From: Cheilinus undulatus
Taxonomy: Eukaryota; Chordata; Actinopteri; Labriformes; Labridae
DNA: 64,000 nt
Direction: 5' to 3'
Assembly: GCF_018320785.1 (NCBI RefSeq)
Contig: NC_054881.1
Span: 19,034,275 to 19,098,274 of the forward strand
The first letter of the stretch is position 1; each line of letters starts with the position of its first letter. A program made the position numbers and the translations under genes. This document shows positions 47,401 through 58,790 of this stretch, piece by piece. The notes under the pieces are model-generated. The model searched no databases. It was not told where the DNA came from and saw only the letters and a list, made by a program, of their open reading frames with translations.

Positions 47401-50400
47401 CTTGATAGCAACTTAACGTTTGAACAGCATACTACCAAACTTGTGCAATCCTTTTTAACATCTGAGGAATATATGAAAAACAAGGCCAATTTTTAATTTA
47501 AGAAGACTTACAAGGTAAGGTACTTTTTCATGCTTTTATAGCCTCATGCCTAAATTATTGCCTTTTTACGTGCCTGAGTCAAAAAGATATTGACCGTCTG
47601 CAGTTGGTTCATAACTCAGCAGCCAGGCTTTTAACTAAAACTAGGAGATCTGAGCATATTACTCCAAATGTATACACTTCTATTCACTTGGCTTGTTTTA
47701 GAATTATTTTTAAAGTTTTACAGATAACTTTTAACACTCGCAATGGCCCAGCTCCCACCTACATTTCAGATCTTTCAACCACTTATGGGCCAGCAGGGGC
47801 CCTGCTGAAAGATAATGGGGGCAGGGCATTTTAAGTCTAGGCCCCAAGGCTCATACTTTTATTGGCAAGCCTTCCCTGATTTTACTTGAGTTTTAACTTT
47901 TATGTTTTAGACAGTTTTTATTTGGGTTTAACATGCTTTTATCTGTTTCACCAGTACCCACTTTACTACCTGATTTTACTTGTGTTTAACCATGTTTCTG
48001 CTTGTTAAGTATTTTGTAATTTTGATTTGAAAGGTGCTCCTTTTAATAAAGATTATTATAATCATATATTAAAAATATCAGCAAAATTATACATTAAAAC
48101 TTAAAAGTACAGATGGTGGGTGAGTTTTTCTCATGTGAAACACTTGTTTTCATATCTGTCTTGTAAAATAAAAAAAAAAAAGGTACGATTCAGAATAGAA
48201 ATTGCACAACTTCTCTAGTGCCAGAGCATGAATTATGTCTCTGTGGATTGAAGTTGAGTGTTAGCAACCAAAAGCTCCAAACCATCAAAGGTGATTGAGG
48301 TTACCTTAGGAGGGTGAGCCTCCTCTTCATCCTCCATGGCTTGTTCCTGATGTTGGCGATAAGTTTCTTCTTCTCCTCCACCTCCTCCATCAGCGCGGCC
48401 ATCTCCCCCTCTGACATGGACTCCTCCTCCTCATCAGAGTTCGTGTTTGAATCTGTGGAACTGGAGGAGGAAAAGAAGATGGAGACAGACAGGAAAATAA
48501 AGCTGCTGTAACAGATGGACTACACTGAGAATTTCCGTCTATAGTAGTAAATTTTAGCACTTTTTATGGCATGGGATGTTGAAAAAATTAGTTTGATATC
48601 TGACTGCTTAAGAGTGACTTAAATTTCTCTGGCCTACCTGTCATCTCCCTTCTTCTTCTTCTTTTTGTCCTTATCATTGTCCTTGTCTTTCCCCTTGTCC
48701 TTCCCTTTGGCATCCCCTTTCTTGCCCTTACTGTCCTCTTCCTCCTTCCCTCCTTTCTTCCCTCCTCCCCTCTTTCCCTTCTTTCCTTTGTCCGCGTCAC
48801 TGTCCTCCTCATCACTGTCCTGTGCTTTTCCTCCTCGTTTCTTATTGGCTGCTCCTCCTCGTTTCCTTCCTTTGGGAGCCTCATCCTCACTCTCATCATC
48901 ATCATCATCACCACCACCACGTTTTTTTGCAGGCCTCTTATTGTTTGCTCCTCTACGTCTCTTGGGAGCGTCATCTTCATCCTCCTCGTCCTCATCCTCG
49001 TCATCGCTGGCTGGTTTTTTACCCCGGCCCCTTCCTCTTGCACCTCCTCTGCCGGCTGCCTGCCTTCTGTTTGGTCTTCTCTGTGCACCACCATCTTCAC
49101 AAACACACAAAATATGTCACATTTGATATTAAAGTTACAGGATTAATTTTGTGGAGTGAAATTATTTTTAACCCGTTTTATGAAAAGATGCTTTATTCAC
49201 TCACCATCACTGTCACTCATCTCCCCGTCCACTTCTATCCCCACTGAGAAAGAGCACACATAAAAACAACACATTCAAACATTCAGCTCCATAAACCAAA
49301 AGTGGCAATGTTGGTAGTATATATGATATGGGTATAGTAAGTATGGGAAAACCAAACAGTTTGACTCAGACTCATATCTCTGGACACAAGTCACTGTAAC
49401 ATTTCAAACACAGATATGGATATTATTGATGCAGAACTGTCTCCACCTTTTAAAACAAGCTAACAAGCTCTGTTGAAAGAGGAAAACTACATAAAATCCA
49501 GAGAGTCTTCATGTCTAACACCCCTGATGCCCTGTCATCTTCTTCTTTCCTTGTCCATCGCCCACGTAAATGCCAGCAACAGATAAGGTTGGGTTTTGTT
49601 TTTTTTCCCCGATACCGGTGCAAAATCGATACTGTTTAAAAGGTCCCAGTGCCCAAACTGTGCCTGAATCGATACTTTTTTACAGGAAAAAAAGGGTTTA
49701 AAAAGTCAACAGCTGAATAAAAACTTCCTCAGTACATAAGTAAAGGAAACAGGTGTAACCACTTCACATAACGTATTCTGTGCCTTTCCTTTGGAGTGAT
49801 AGGAATCATGTTGGGGTGATGAGGTTCCAAAATGAAGCAATGAAATCTCTCTTGTAATTCGGTATGGTATATATCGAATGTCTTGGTGCTGGTACTATGT
49901 TGGTACTGGATTTTGATACCCATACCTAGCGACAGATAGGAAAAAAGGAGCATAGTGAAAATCAGCTTTCATCCTAAATATAACCCAAATGATAGTGGTA
50001 CAAAAAAATTCACCCCCCATACAGTGGGAGCACAATAAGACACTAGCTAATGAGACACGTTTGGTGTTTTGAACCAGGCTGTAAACCAGTTTATTTCTAG
50101 TGTCAAAACCGGCTGTTTAACATGTGTCCAGGCGGGACTTCTGGTGTTCCTGCAGCCAGCCTCAAGTGGACACTCACGGTATAGCAACTTTTTTGCACTT
50201 TTGCATTGGCTTCATTTTTCAGGAGCAGAGGTTGCTGCTTGGGAGTTACAGAGGAAAGTACCCATGGACTTCCCATCTCTCTTTCTTTCCTTCTCTTTCT
50301 CTTTGGCATGTACTCATGATGCAAATCATGCCATCACCACAAAAAGACTTCAATTATACTTCAGCTGTGTAATTATACCTGAGCAGTACCATCTGTTTGT

Positions 50401-52072
50401 AGGAGATCACTGGTATTTGTGTTGTCCATGTGTTCATTTAATATAGGATTTGTTTGAAATTAATTTTAGCATTTTAAGCTTATAGGAAAAGTATACACTG
50501 ATTTATTAGGAACTTCAAACAGTCTACATTAATTATTACTTATGTTTATCAACAAACTAAAAATAAAGAAATCATCAATAAATTGACTGAAAAAAACATG
50601 TCTTTGCAAAAAAAATCCAAACATTGTTAAAGAAAATCTGGGCAATCAGAAACCTGAATGAACATGATATTTTTCCATGTTTAACATGTTAATGAACCCC
50701 TCAGTCATATTAAATTGAGTGAGTTACACAAATAAAAGAAAAATCTCTTGAACATTGAAATGACAGTGAAATAAAGATGATACCTGACTTACCTAAGTGA
50801 AATAATCACTAAGGAAGCATTAAACTTCTTCATTAGCATAGCCTACACAGTTAGCAAGTCAGTCCGCCTAGCTCTAAACTAACACTAGCCCATTAAGCTA
50901 AAGCTGAACCTAACTTGAAATATAGATTACTTGTAACATGTTGCAGATTTTTTAAGCTTAATTTATAATTTAGTCCAACAACAGGATAGCTAATTACAAT
51001 TTTAAAATGGAACTTAAGAAAAAAACTACAGACAAGCATAGTTAGCAACCCAGCAGTGATGCAATTACCTTGCCTTCAATACACAACCACAATCCTTGCT
51101 AAATTATGCCTTCGCCGCAAATATCATGTCGTCATTTCATTTCCATCATCTTGAATTTGTCTTTACTTCTGAATAGCAAATGCTTGTATGCTAACAACCT
51201 TGACTCAGGTGGTAAATATGTTAACAATGGCTGCTAAACATCAGCAAGTTTTCATTGCTAATGTTAGCATGATGTTAGCATTTAGCTCAAAGCTTAAACA
51301 GTGCAACCTAACCGAGGACCTAGCATAGACAAAATATACACTGTATTTACCAAAAAAAGAACATTTTGGGTCAGATGGTCTATCAGTGTGGTTTAAAATA
51401 TCTCTGCTATTGTCAGAATCACCATGAACTTGCACAAACAGATGAGTCTGCTATTAGAAGTACTTATTCACTCTATAATTCCTGATTTGATATCTTAATA
51501 AACCAAAAATATGCCCAAAATCAGTGGCCAAAATTTTAAAAATTTAATTTATGGAAACTCTAAATGGAGACTTTGCCTACTTATATACAGAAACACAATG
51601 TTAGCTAACTCAATCCTGAAGAAATTAGGTATTTGCATTTATTTTATTTAGTTCCAGGAACTGAAACAAATGTAATCTAGAGGAAAATATAAGCAGACCT
51701 AGACATATCAAGCCCATAGGATGTCACTCTTTTAGTTTTTGCTTCTGGAAAAAGGCCAAGGTGTTACTTTAGTCCACAGCCTTTTTAATAAAACATATAC
51801 AGTTATATAAAAGACTGTAATTCATAAGAAGTCATAGAAGAAGTAAGTTTATGTTCATGCTCAAAGTTCAGTACATTTTATCGTAAACGCTCCTCAATTC
51901 CTACATTTTTTCATACAACATTTTTTATCATTTAAATTGAACCAGTCTTATTTACATATACCATAAATTCAACTAATTTGCATGATTTTAATTTGAAAAC
52001 AGACAAAAACTCCAGTTGTGTTATCTTAAACCCACCTTCATCCATTGTTGCTGCATCAATTTTCCTGGGCAT
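38485..52072 (-). CDS. tmc2: Transmembrane channel-like protein 2, complete, 20 coding exons
   Basis: Pore-forming subunit family of the hair-cell mechanotransduction channel (with TMIE, LHFPL5, PCDH15 and CIB proteins). Coding exons (minus): 52036-52072, 49205-49243, 48638-49094, 48305-48460, 46907-46997, 46731-46812, 46532-46638, 46272-46370, 44671-44813, 43994-44141, 43698-43886, 43163-43342, 42077-42235, 41569-41697, 41008-41075, 40208-40447, 40002-40127, 39769-39847, 38912-39029, 38485-38693. Sum 2856 nt, 951 aa, one open frame. Residues 26-178 are Lys/Asp/Gly/Arg-rich low complexity. [15 protein letters not shown] and [10 protein letters not shown] lead into the membrane region from about 290. 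The TMC signature CWETAVG is at about 622-628. TMC2-specific wording: [65 protein letters not shown]. The C terminus is Gly/Pro/Arg-rich. TMC2 rather than TMC1 is clear by eye; fish have tmc2a and tmc2b and I cannot assign the suffix. Confidence 0.93.
38489..38560 (-). repeat. GP/GRG-coding repeat at the tmc2 C terminus
   Basis: The final tmc2 exon ends in codons for [20 protein letters not shown] before the TAA stop. The ccaggtccaggtcc repeat on the plus strand is an imperfect 6-base tandem repeat within coding sequence. Confidence 0.8.
42480..42980. repeat. Truncated copy of the ctttgcaag TIR family plus an internal duplication
   Basis: The right end, ctgcaagatggttttgcctg followed by acatggagtctggccaatgg and ctttgcaaggt (about 42900-42960), matches the right end of the element at 4162-5684. 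No matching left end is present. Upstream, about 42540-42630 and 42720-42810 are two diverged copies (ctatactatagct, cggcagccattg, acaactaaa). In tmc2 intron 12. Confidence 0.6.
44228..44375 (-). mobile_element. tRNA-derived SINE (minus)
   Basis: On the minus strand: gtagccttgtggatggttgt, then tcccatgtatgaacaggtgg, then the B box ggttcaaatcc and a trailing region with gcccactctcttactcccca. This is a pol III promoter-type head with a tRNA-unrelated tail. It lies in tmc2 intron 9, in the gene's orientation. Confidence 0.65.
44478..44625 (+). mobile_element. tRNA-derived SINE (plus)
   Basis: Plus-strand order gccttgtggttaggtcatgc, cccatgtatacaggcggtct, B-box-like ggttcaagtat, tggcctgtggcttcttccct, ending in an AATAAA-containing A-rich tail. 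Same family as 44228-44375 but inverted, about 100 bases away in the same intron. Confidence 0.7.
44935..45440. repeat. Dispersed repeat with inverted tacttttact ends
   Basis: Left end (ttagtactgatttaaaacag then cacttttactgaagt) and right end (ctagtacttgtacttatacc then gtacttttacttgagtaca) resemble the common fish repeat made of acttttacttgagtaca phrases. Nonautonomous, no coding potential, in tmc2 intron 8. Confidence 0.5.
47340..48070 (+). mobile_element. L2/CR1-like LINE 3' fragment
   Basis: Broken plus-strand coding pieces read [20 protein letters not shown], then [20 protein letters not shown], then [20 protein letters not shown]. This is the C-terminal part of a non-LTR reverse transcriptase as in fish L2-like elements. 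It is followed by the usual 3' end (ttgtaattttgatttgaaag, aataaagattattataatca). Frameshifted and 5'-truncated. It lies antisense to tmc2 in intron 4. Confidence 0.8.
49600..49935. mobile_element. MITE-like repeat with ggttgggt/acccatacc ends
   Basis: Left part ggttgggttttg with cgataccggtgcaaaatcga; right part ggtactggattttgatacc then catacc. The ends look like the fish MITE families with ends such as GGTTGGGTACCG. Boundaries are approximate. In tmc2 intron 1/2 region. Confidence 0.45.
50035..50260. repeat. Dispersed teleost repeat
   Basis: Phrases actagctaatgagac, aaaccagtttatttctagtg, cagccagcctcaagtggaca, cattggcttcatttttcagg and ggttgctgcttgg recur, to my memory, in many percomorph introns and UTRs. 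Class unknown to me; no open frame of note. It lies in tmc2 intron 1. Confidence 0.45.
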
Positions 52073-52089
52073 CTTGTAAAATAATTATA

Positions 52090-52240
52090 AAAGCGTGTAT
52101 CCTCTGTGTCCTTTACAGCATGTACCTGGTCTACCTCCCCAGCAGGTTGGCTCTCCTCTGCCTAGGCTCCCCGCCAGCACCCAACTCAGGTATCTGATGG
52201 TGCCGTCACTATGACGACTGCTGCATGTGACCCACTCTCT
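52090..52240 (-). promoter_or_regulatory. tmc2 5' UTR / promoter-proximal region
   Basis: Directly upstream of the tmc2 ATG is a GC-richer stretch than its surroundings. A candidate splice donor (ctgctggggag then gtagac, minus strand, about 52140) may belong to a noncoding exon. I cannot fix a transcription start. Confidence 0.3.
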
Positions 52241-53339
52241 ACAGGTGCTTTTGGATAGGTGAAGTAGATTCTGGAAAGCAAAGATGATTCACTGTGGCTT
52301 ATCAAGCAGAGGCCTGCTTTATTCCATTTAAGTTGTGGCATTTTTATTTTATAATTACAACATAACGGTGCAAAAATGCAGCTGTCAGTCTAGCCAGTGG
52401 TTCATATTGATGTTGGAAATAAATTAAGTATGTGTTATGGTTAAGTTTAACGAAGATTGACTTAGTATTTTACTTTTATTTCTCTGAATTGACCAAAAGA
52501 GCTACATCTAAGTGCTTAGAAACACTCTCACTCCTCTTGCAATTGGAAACCGTTCACGCAGACATAGACTAGACGCCCTAAAGATTTAATGAAGGTTTAA
52601 GTTTCTCTATGCAAGACTCATTAGGCATACAGTAAATACCCCTGCGTGACCTTGAAGTTGGAGTGTTATTTGTTTGCATCTTTCAAAAGAGTTACAGCAG
52701 ACAGAGAGTCGGCCAGCTGGCAGCAGACACTGACAGCAGCTACCTGTTTGTTCAGAGCTGTAAAGCATTTGAGAGAAACACCTCAGTGCCTCATTAAATA
52801 ATAGAGTAGAGCTCATTTTTCACATCCTTAATGATTCCATTACACGGTCGTGAGTTCTCACAGGTGTGTTGTGGATCACACCTTTTACATTCTGCCTATG
52901 CACATGTAAGTGCGCTTGAGGTGACATCTGCACAGGTGGTCAGAATGCCTGTAGTCTATACATGATGGCATGATTTTACTATCTCGTTTGTTGCTAGAGG
53001 ATTCAGACTGCAGACTTTTTTTTATTTTTTATTTTTTTTTAGCACAGACTGGCACCTCAATAAACAACTAAAAACAACTAGTACAGTTAAATGCTGCTGT
53101 ATTGCATTTTGTACTTTTGTAAAACATGCTTAAACATTTGAAACAAAATTGGATTAAACTTCCATTTAGGGTTAGGGTAAAGCTAAAGGAAACAATTAAG
53201 ATACCAAAAGTTAAAAGTAAGAAACCTGACCTGAAAAAACTGATTACAAAATGTTTATAAAGCCAAGTAAACAGTCTGATTATAGGGAAAAAAGCTTGTC
53301 CTCCATCAAAAACATTCTAACACAGCCAGCTTAGTTCAC

Positions 53340-53830
53340 ATAGCTCTGTACGTAGAAAAAGTAGCTACATCATGTAAATAGCTAAAGCTAAGCTCACTAA
53401 AGATCTATGTAGATAATGTAGCTACATAGCTAAAGCTAAGCTCACAAACCAGCTATGTAGATAATGTAGCTACATAGCTAACATAGCTAAAATGAAGCTC
53501 ACAAAGCAGCTACATGGCTATGTTCTGTACGTAGGTAGATAACAGCTAACTTAACTAAAGCTAAGCTCACAAACCAGCTATGTAAGCCACATAATAAATG
53601 TAGCTTTGTAACTAACATAGCTAAAGCCAACCTCACAAAGCAGCTATGTAGCTTTGTTCTCTACATAGCTATGTTAACTTTAGCTACATTTGTGAAAGCT
53701 CACATTGCTAACGCTAACTTAGTTACATTTGCTTATGTTGTAACATTAAATTGCATAGCTAGCATAGCTTTGTAAGCTTTAGCTAAGGCTAACAAAGCTA
53801 AAGCAAGCCACAGTTTGTCTGGCTACTTCT
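53340..53830. repeat. Minisatellite-like agctaa/tagctaca array
   Basis: About 490 bases of diverged tandem units, roughly 46-65 bases apart, each with tagctacatagctaa, agctaagctcacaaa(c/g)cagctatgtag or a variant. The motif is partly self-complementary (agct, tagcta). Similar but shorter patches occur at 7800-7915 and about 50860-51300. Confidence 0.75.
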
Positions 53831-54089
53831 AAAACAGGCCAGTACATAATTTAATCCTGTGTTAGACCTCTGATTCTTGCCTTTATTTTATTTATGAAAT
53901 GTTGCTTAGTCTGTAATGTTTGCATTGTAGTTATTTCATGAATGTAACTGCCAGACCTGTTAATAAAGATGAATGTTGACAAAAAATCAAAACATTTTAC
54001 TGGGAAATTATGGCTGAAATACACTGTCTCAAATGAACTGTCTGTAAGGGTGGTGGTCAGAGATGTATGATCTGCAGCCAGACCATTTT

Positions 54090-54656
54090 AGGATTAACCT
54101 GACACGCCAGATGGATTTGTTTTAGAAATCCTTCTGGAAAACCTTCCATAGAGGTTGGGAAACGGCAGAGCCTTTGGGAAAAGAAAAACTCAGAGGGTGA
54201 TTGGATGAACATTCTGTCTGTCATATCTTTACGGGCCAATCAGAGCAACAAAATACGTGACTTAGCTGCTACTGAGGTGCACCACTACAGAGGAGTAAAC
54301 ACCACAGAGAACTGCAAAACGTGAACCATGGCAACTGTAGACATGTCAGCACACGACTTTCGTCGTTTTTGAAAAGAAAGCAACTCAATGCTGTTCCTTG
54401 TTCCTTAAACGAAGAAATGTCATCAAGTTCTTATAAAACTTACACTATAGCAGCATCCACGCTAATGTCTTCTGCCATAATTGCACTGCTCGCTTACATC
54501 ACGACTCTGCCGCGCCAGAAAGTACTGCCCCTCGTTGCTGATTGGTCCTGCCACTTTCTAACCGGGCCCAAACAATTCAGACGGGAGCTTTGCGAGATGG
54601 ATTCACCAGTTAGAAACACGAAAACAGGTGTATCCATCTGCTTTGCAAGGTTATCT
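54090..54656. mobile_element. Nonautonomous TIR element, same family as 4162-5684
   Basis: Left end ttaacctgacacgccagatg and right end gtatccatctgctttgcaag then gttatc form an inverted pair with mismatches. The subterminal phrase agctttgcgagatggattca and the internal gggccaatcagagcaacaaa match the element in the mamdc2 intron. About 565 bases, in the spacer between tmc2 and zfand5. Frames of about 110 codons inside show no family similarity. Confidence 0.6.
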
Positions 54657-54699
54657 TAGGATGGGAACACTTAAAAAAAAAACAGAATTTACAACATGT

Positions 54700-57600
54700 T
54701 TACCAACCTTCAAATGATAAAGGAGTGTAAAAGAAGAGCTCTGTGGCTTTGAAACTAGAGAGGAGTGAAGTGGTCAAATGTAGGACTGGTGCTGTGTTCC
54801 TGCTGGCTTTAAGCCAGTGATTGCTCTGTGACAGCAGGGCCTGTAGTCTCCCTGCCTGTTAACAGGTTCTTCACACGTTCAATACCTTATTAAAGATATT
54901 TTAAAAACTATGGTCCAAGTAAAAAATGCTATGTAAAATAGTTCAAATGCACACATACAATATGTGATGTCAGCCTTTGACATCTATGGTCACAGTTTTT
55001 ATGTTAAATTGCCAGTCCTTGTTCAGAAAAGTCAACATTTTAATGCTGAACTCACTGGACACTGGATTTGGCTCATTATAACCGGTCAAATTTGCATTTG
55101 CATTTTAAGCTGTTAGAGATCCCATCTTTCCCATTTACTGCCATTCATCTTGAGTTAGAATGTTTGCCCAGTTAGGGGTGAAGCATTGTTTTGGTACCTG
55201 GATGGACAGCTCTTGTTTGTTACATACTAGCTGAGATAGGTTGATAGGGTTTCTAACTTATTAAGCCAATGTTGATTTTGACTGTGAAAAAGATAACTTT
55301 TTGACACAAGATGGATTTATTTACTGATAGTAGACATAACTTGAGTAAAATGAATCTCTGCACATTGTAAAGCAGGGAAATATGAAAACAGTGATACCAA
55401 TTATAAAGTCTAACAGTACATCCAAACCTGTTATGAATAATAAATACGGGAATGTTTTTTCTCATTTTTGTTTCATGTTTCACCATCATCTTCTATCTCT
55501 TAGCCTCAGACATTGTATCAAACAGTCCAGAGACTAATAAATGTCTATGGGCAAAAACATAAGTGACACTTCTACAATAGTGGCAGTTGATCGACTGTTA
55601 TTATCGAAATATTGATCATTACAGTCTTGAGTGGGTAGATAAGCTGTGTGTTTATCACATCCTTGGACATTATACTTTCACCCCAGTCATCTTACAGTTG
55701 TACTTTACTTCATTTTATGAAAGTCAAGAAGACCCCTTATTTATCATAAACCATACAGTAGAGAGCTTTGCCTTGTTACAAAGCTTAACAAACAGAAGGA
55801 AATTTTATTTTCTGATCAGATTTGCACATATTTCTGATCTTGGCATGAATTTCTGAACAGGTGCACGTCTCAAAAGACATAACATGATTCTGTATTAATA
55901 TTACAGGATGGTTAACTATGCAAGTTGCATGAGAGTCTCAGAGTTAATGAATTAGGACCAGGTTGAGAGCTTACGTTGAAATTTTCATTTGCATTTATGA
56001 AAGGTAGCTGAAGAAAAATATTTGCCTTAAAGTTAAAACAAATGTTTAAATGTTACCGTTACTGTGAAATACTTCTCTTTTCTATTACCTTATGTTTGAG
56101 TTAATAATAGTGTTGAGATGTGTATTTATATTTGAAATCGAAACTTTCATGATTTTTCACAAACTTCCACATTATAATCTAAAAAATCAGGTTTGTGATT
56201 TTGGGCCACATGATTACATTTATCATGTGTTTTGTATGAACCCTAGTGGCTACACTAAAAATAACAGGTCAACTGACAATAAATCCACAGCATACTGACC
56301 TGTAAATACTGAAGCATAACTGTTAGTTGCTCAATAAATGAGCTGTTCTATTAATATAAAGAGCTCGCATTGTTTTTGAGTAATACATTAAAAGTATAAT
56401 TTATTTAAGATATTTTATGAAATCTAATTCATAATTTTCTAATACAGCTGCTTCCGTCTTCTGAAGACATTTCAGAACATCCTCTCCCAAGCTGAATAAA
56501 TCTTTAAAACTTCTTTGGTTCTATATTGATTTTTTTGTTCCAGATTATTCATTTATGTTCTCTATTATCTTGTCTGTAAGATTTGAACATTGGCCTTAAA
56601 ATCAATCCTATTAAAAAAAGATCTTTATACTCTCTTTTAGCTTCTTTATAGGCCATGGGGAGTAATTGATTTTTTTTATCAGTTTTATTAATTACACATC
56701 TCTTTGGATAATCTAGATTTTGAATATAAAAATCTAGATTGTCATTTGAATTTCCTCCACTGTTCCCTTCTGGCTTTGACCAATTTTGAACCAGACAAAT
56801 TGACTGAGTATACCAAATCCAAATGAGCCACATTTGGATCATTTATGCAACTGCCCCTGTTTTCCTCCTCCCCCAACCTCACATAAAGACATATCATCAT
56901 CATCTGTCAACCATTTAAGCAATATATATTTCATTATCTACATAAGATCGCCAATCAATCTTGGTCAATCAACTGGTTGGCAATGTCCGTTATTCTCATG
57001 ATTTGCTGTAACGTCTGACACATACAGTATGCTCTGCATCTTGGTCTGGATTGTTTCGACAAGGATCCAAAAAAAGGCCCGGCATTTGCAACAGAACAAC
57101 CCAATTTTCAAAAACTCTGACCCAACTGTGAAGATAAAAAGCTTGAGCAAAGATCTTATAGACTGGAACAAAGAAATGTGTAACAGTGAACAAACAAAGG
57201 GTTTGTAATCACCGTAGTCTCTGATGTTTGCTGAAAATGGCTGAACATATTCTGAAGGAATCTGAGCACTAAACGTTCTACAACATAGTATGCTCCACTG
57301 AATGGAAACATTCAGCATAACACAAAGGTTCAATCATTTTCCCACCAAAAATTTAAAAATACTTTCTGAAAAGTATAAAATAACACATTTGTTGGCACAT
57401 TAGTTTTTCTACCTGAGGCAGCACTGTTGATGTAGGTACCCAGAGGCCAAAATTAGATGTATGTTTGAAAAATTAATCCATTGTTTGACCCTCAGCAGAC
57501 ACAGTTGCTCTTTCCATAAGTTTTTTAGAACCCTGATTCATCATCCTTTTGCCCAGCGTTGCTGTGTTAACTTTTCACTTTACTTCTGACCCAACTTGAC

Positions 57601-57900
57601 CTTTCACCCTCACTAGCACAAGGTGATCACAAAGAGAAAAAAATCATAAAACATAAAAATTAGGCCAATCTCAGATGTATTTGGCTTAATAAGCTTTAAA
57701 AAAAAAAATTAATAGGTATGATAAGCATTTTTATTCAGTGGAATGATGCAACATTCAAAGTGGCCTACCCGTAGTTTGGTGGCATTTGCTCAAAATTCCA
57801 GATGGCCAGTTCGTCACTGGCTGCTGGTTGTTAACAAGGCTTGTCCATGGACAGCTACCACTCCCCTGAAACTACATAGTGCACTTTTAAAGACAAGTAA
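54700..57900. other. Spacer between tmc2 and zfand5
   Basis: Mostly AT-rich sequence with no recognised gene, RNA gene or transposon. Short open frames lack family features. Confidence 0.5.
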
Positions 57901-58199
57901 TTGCCAAAAGAGTAAATAACTTTATTTTTGTTAAAATAATATTGATAAAATAAAAACAGAACTTGTTTTGAGGTATTTCTTTGTCATTAAAATTTTGCTG
58001 GAAAGCAGGAAAGAAAGTCAATTAAAATTGTACAAAGCATTTTTTAAATTCTGCTTCTGGTGTTTTTTCAAAAACCTATATTCTCTTATTTTGATAGGGC
58101 TTTTCTAAGAGTTCACATAAAGGAAGATATAATGTTATTGCACTTTTACATTAATTATATACCAATGATATACATTACATGGAAAAAGTTTTTTTTTAT

Positions 58200-58790
58200 C
58201 TCACCTGTGAATAACTGAATTCAGGTGTTTCAATCAGACACATTACCACAGGTGGATAAAACCAAGCACCTAGACATGCAACCTACATTTGCAAACTTTT
58301 TGAAATAAAATGTGTTTTTCTGAAGAGCTCAGTTACTTCCAGTGTGGTACTGTGATGGATGCCACCTTTGCAATAAGACAAGTTTGTGAAATTTCATCCC
58401 TGCTGGATATTCCACATTCAGCTGTAACATTATTAGGAAGTGGAAGCGTTTAGGAGCAACAGCGACTCAGCCAGGAAGCGGGAGACAACTTTAAGTCAAA
58501 GACTGAGGTCAATGACTGATAAAAGTCTAAGACCAAACTTCCACTGGCAATTGGTCCACGGCCCTCTTGTGAGTGAGGCCAAGCAGTTGCATGCAAGCCT
58601 CACATCATTAAGTCCAATGCCAAGTGTTGGATGGAGTAGTGTAAGGCACACTGACACTGGACTGTGGAGCCAAGGAAACGTGTTCTGTGGAGTGACAAAT
58701 CACACTTCTTTGTTTCACAGTCAGATGGGCAAGCCTGGGTTTGGCAGATGTCTGGATAATATAACCTGACTGACTACATTGTGTCTGGAA
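58200..58790 (+). mobile_element. Tc1-like transposase relic
   Basis: Begins with the noncoding phrase caggtgtttcaatcagacac (58222-58241) and ccacaggtggataaaaccaa. It continues with broken plus-strand transposase coding: ELSYFQCGTVMDATFAI-like, then VKWKRLGATATQPGSG-like, then HWTVEPRKRVLWSDKSHFF-like and DGQAWVWQMS. These correspond in order to a Tc1 DNA-binding domain and the start of its DDE domain. A central stretch is deleted and frameshifts are frequent. A different Tc1 lineage from those at 21.9 and 37.3 kb. Confidence 0.75.

Noticed and set aside
48588-49247. Open frames on both strands over the Lys/Asp-rich region (plus-strand Ser/Phe/Pro frames of 140-150 codons; a second minus frame of 172 codons)
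   Set aside because: They are out-of-frame or antisense readings of the purine-rich coding repeat in tmc2 exon 3; only one minus frame joins in phase with exons 2 and 4.
38485-52072. Alternative call as tmc1 from synteny
   Set aside because: Protein wording across the membrane region fits TMC2 better at nearly every diagnostic position I compared.
54321-54659. 112-codon plus-strand open frame
   Set aside because: Lies inside the nonautonomous TIR element; no similarity to any transposase or gene that I recognise.
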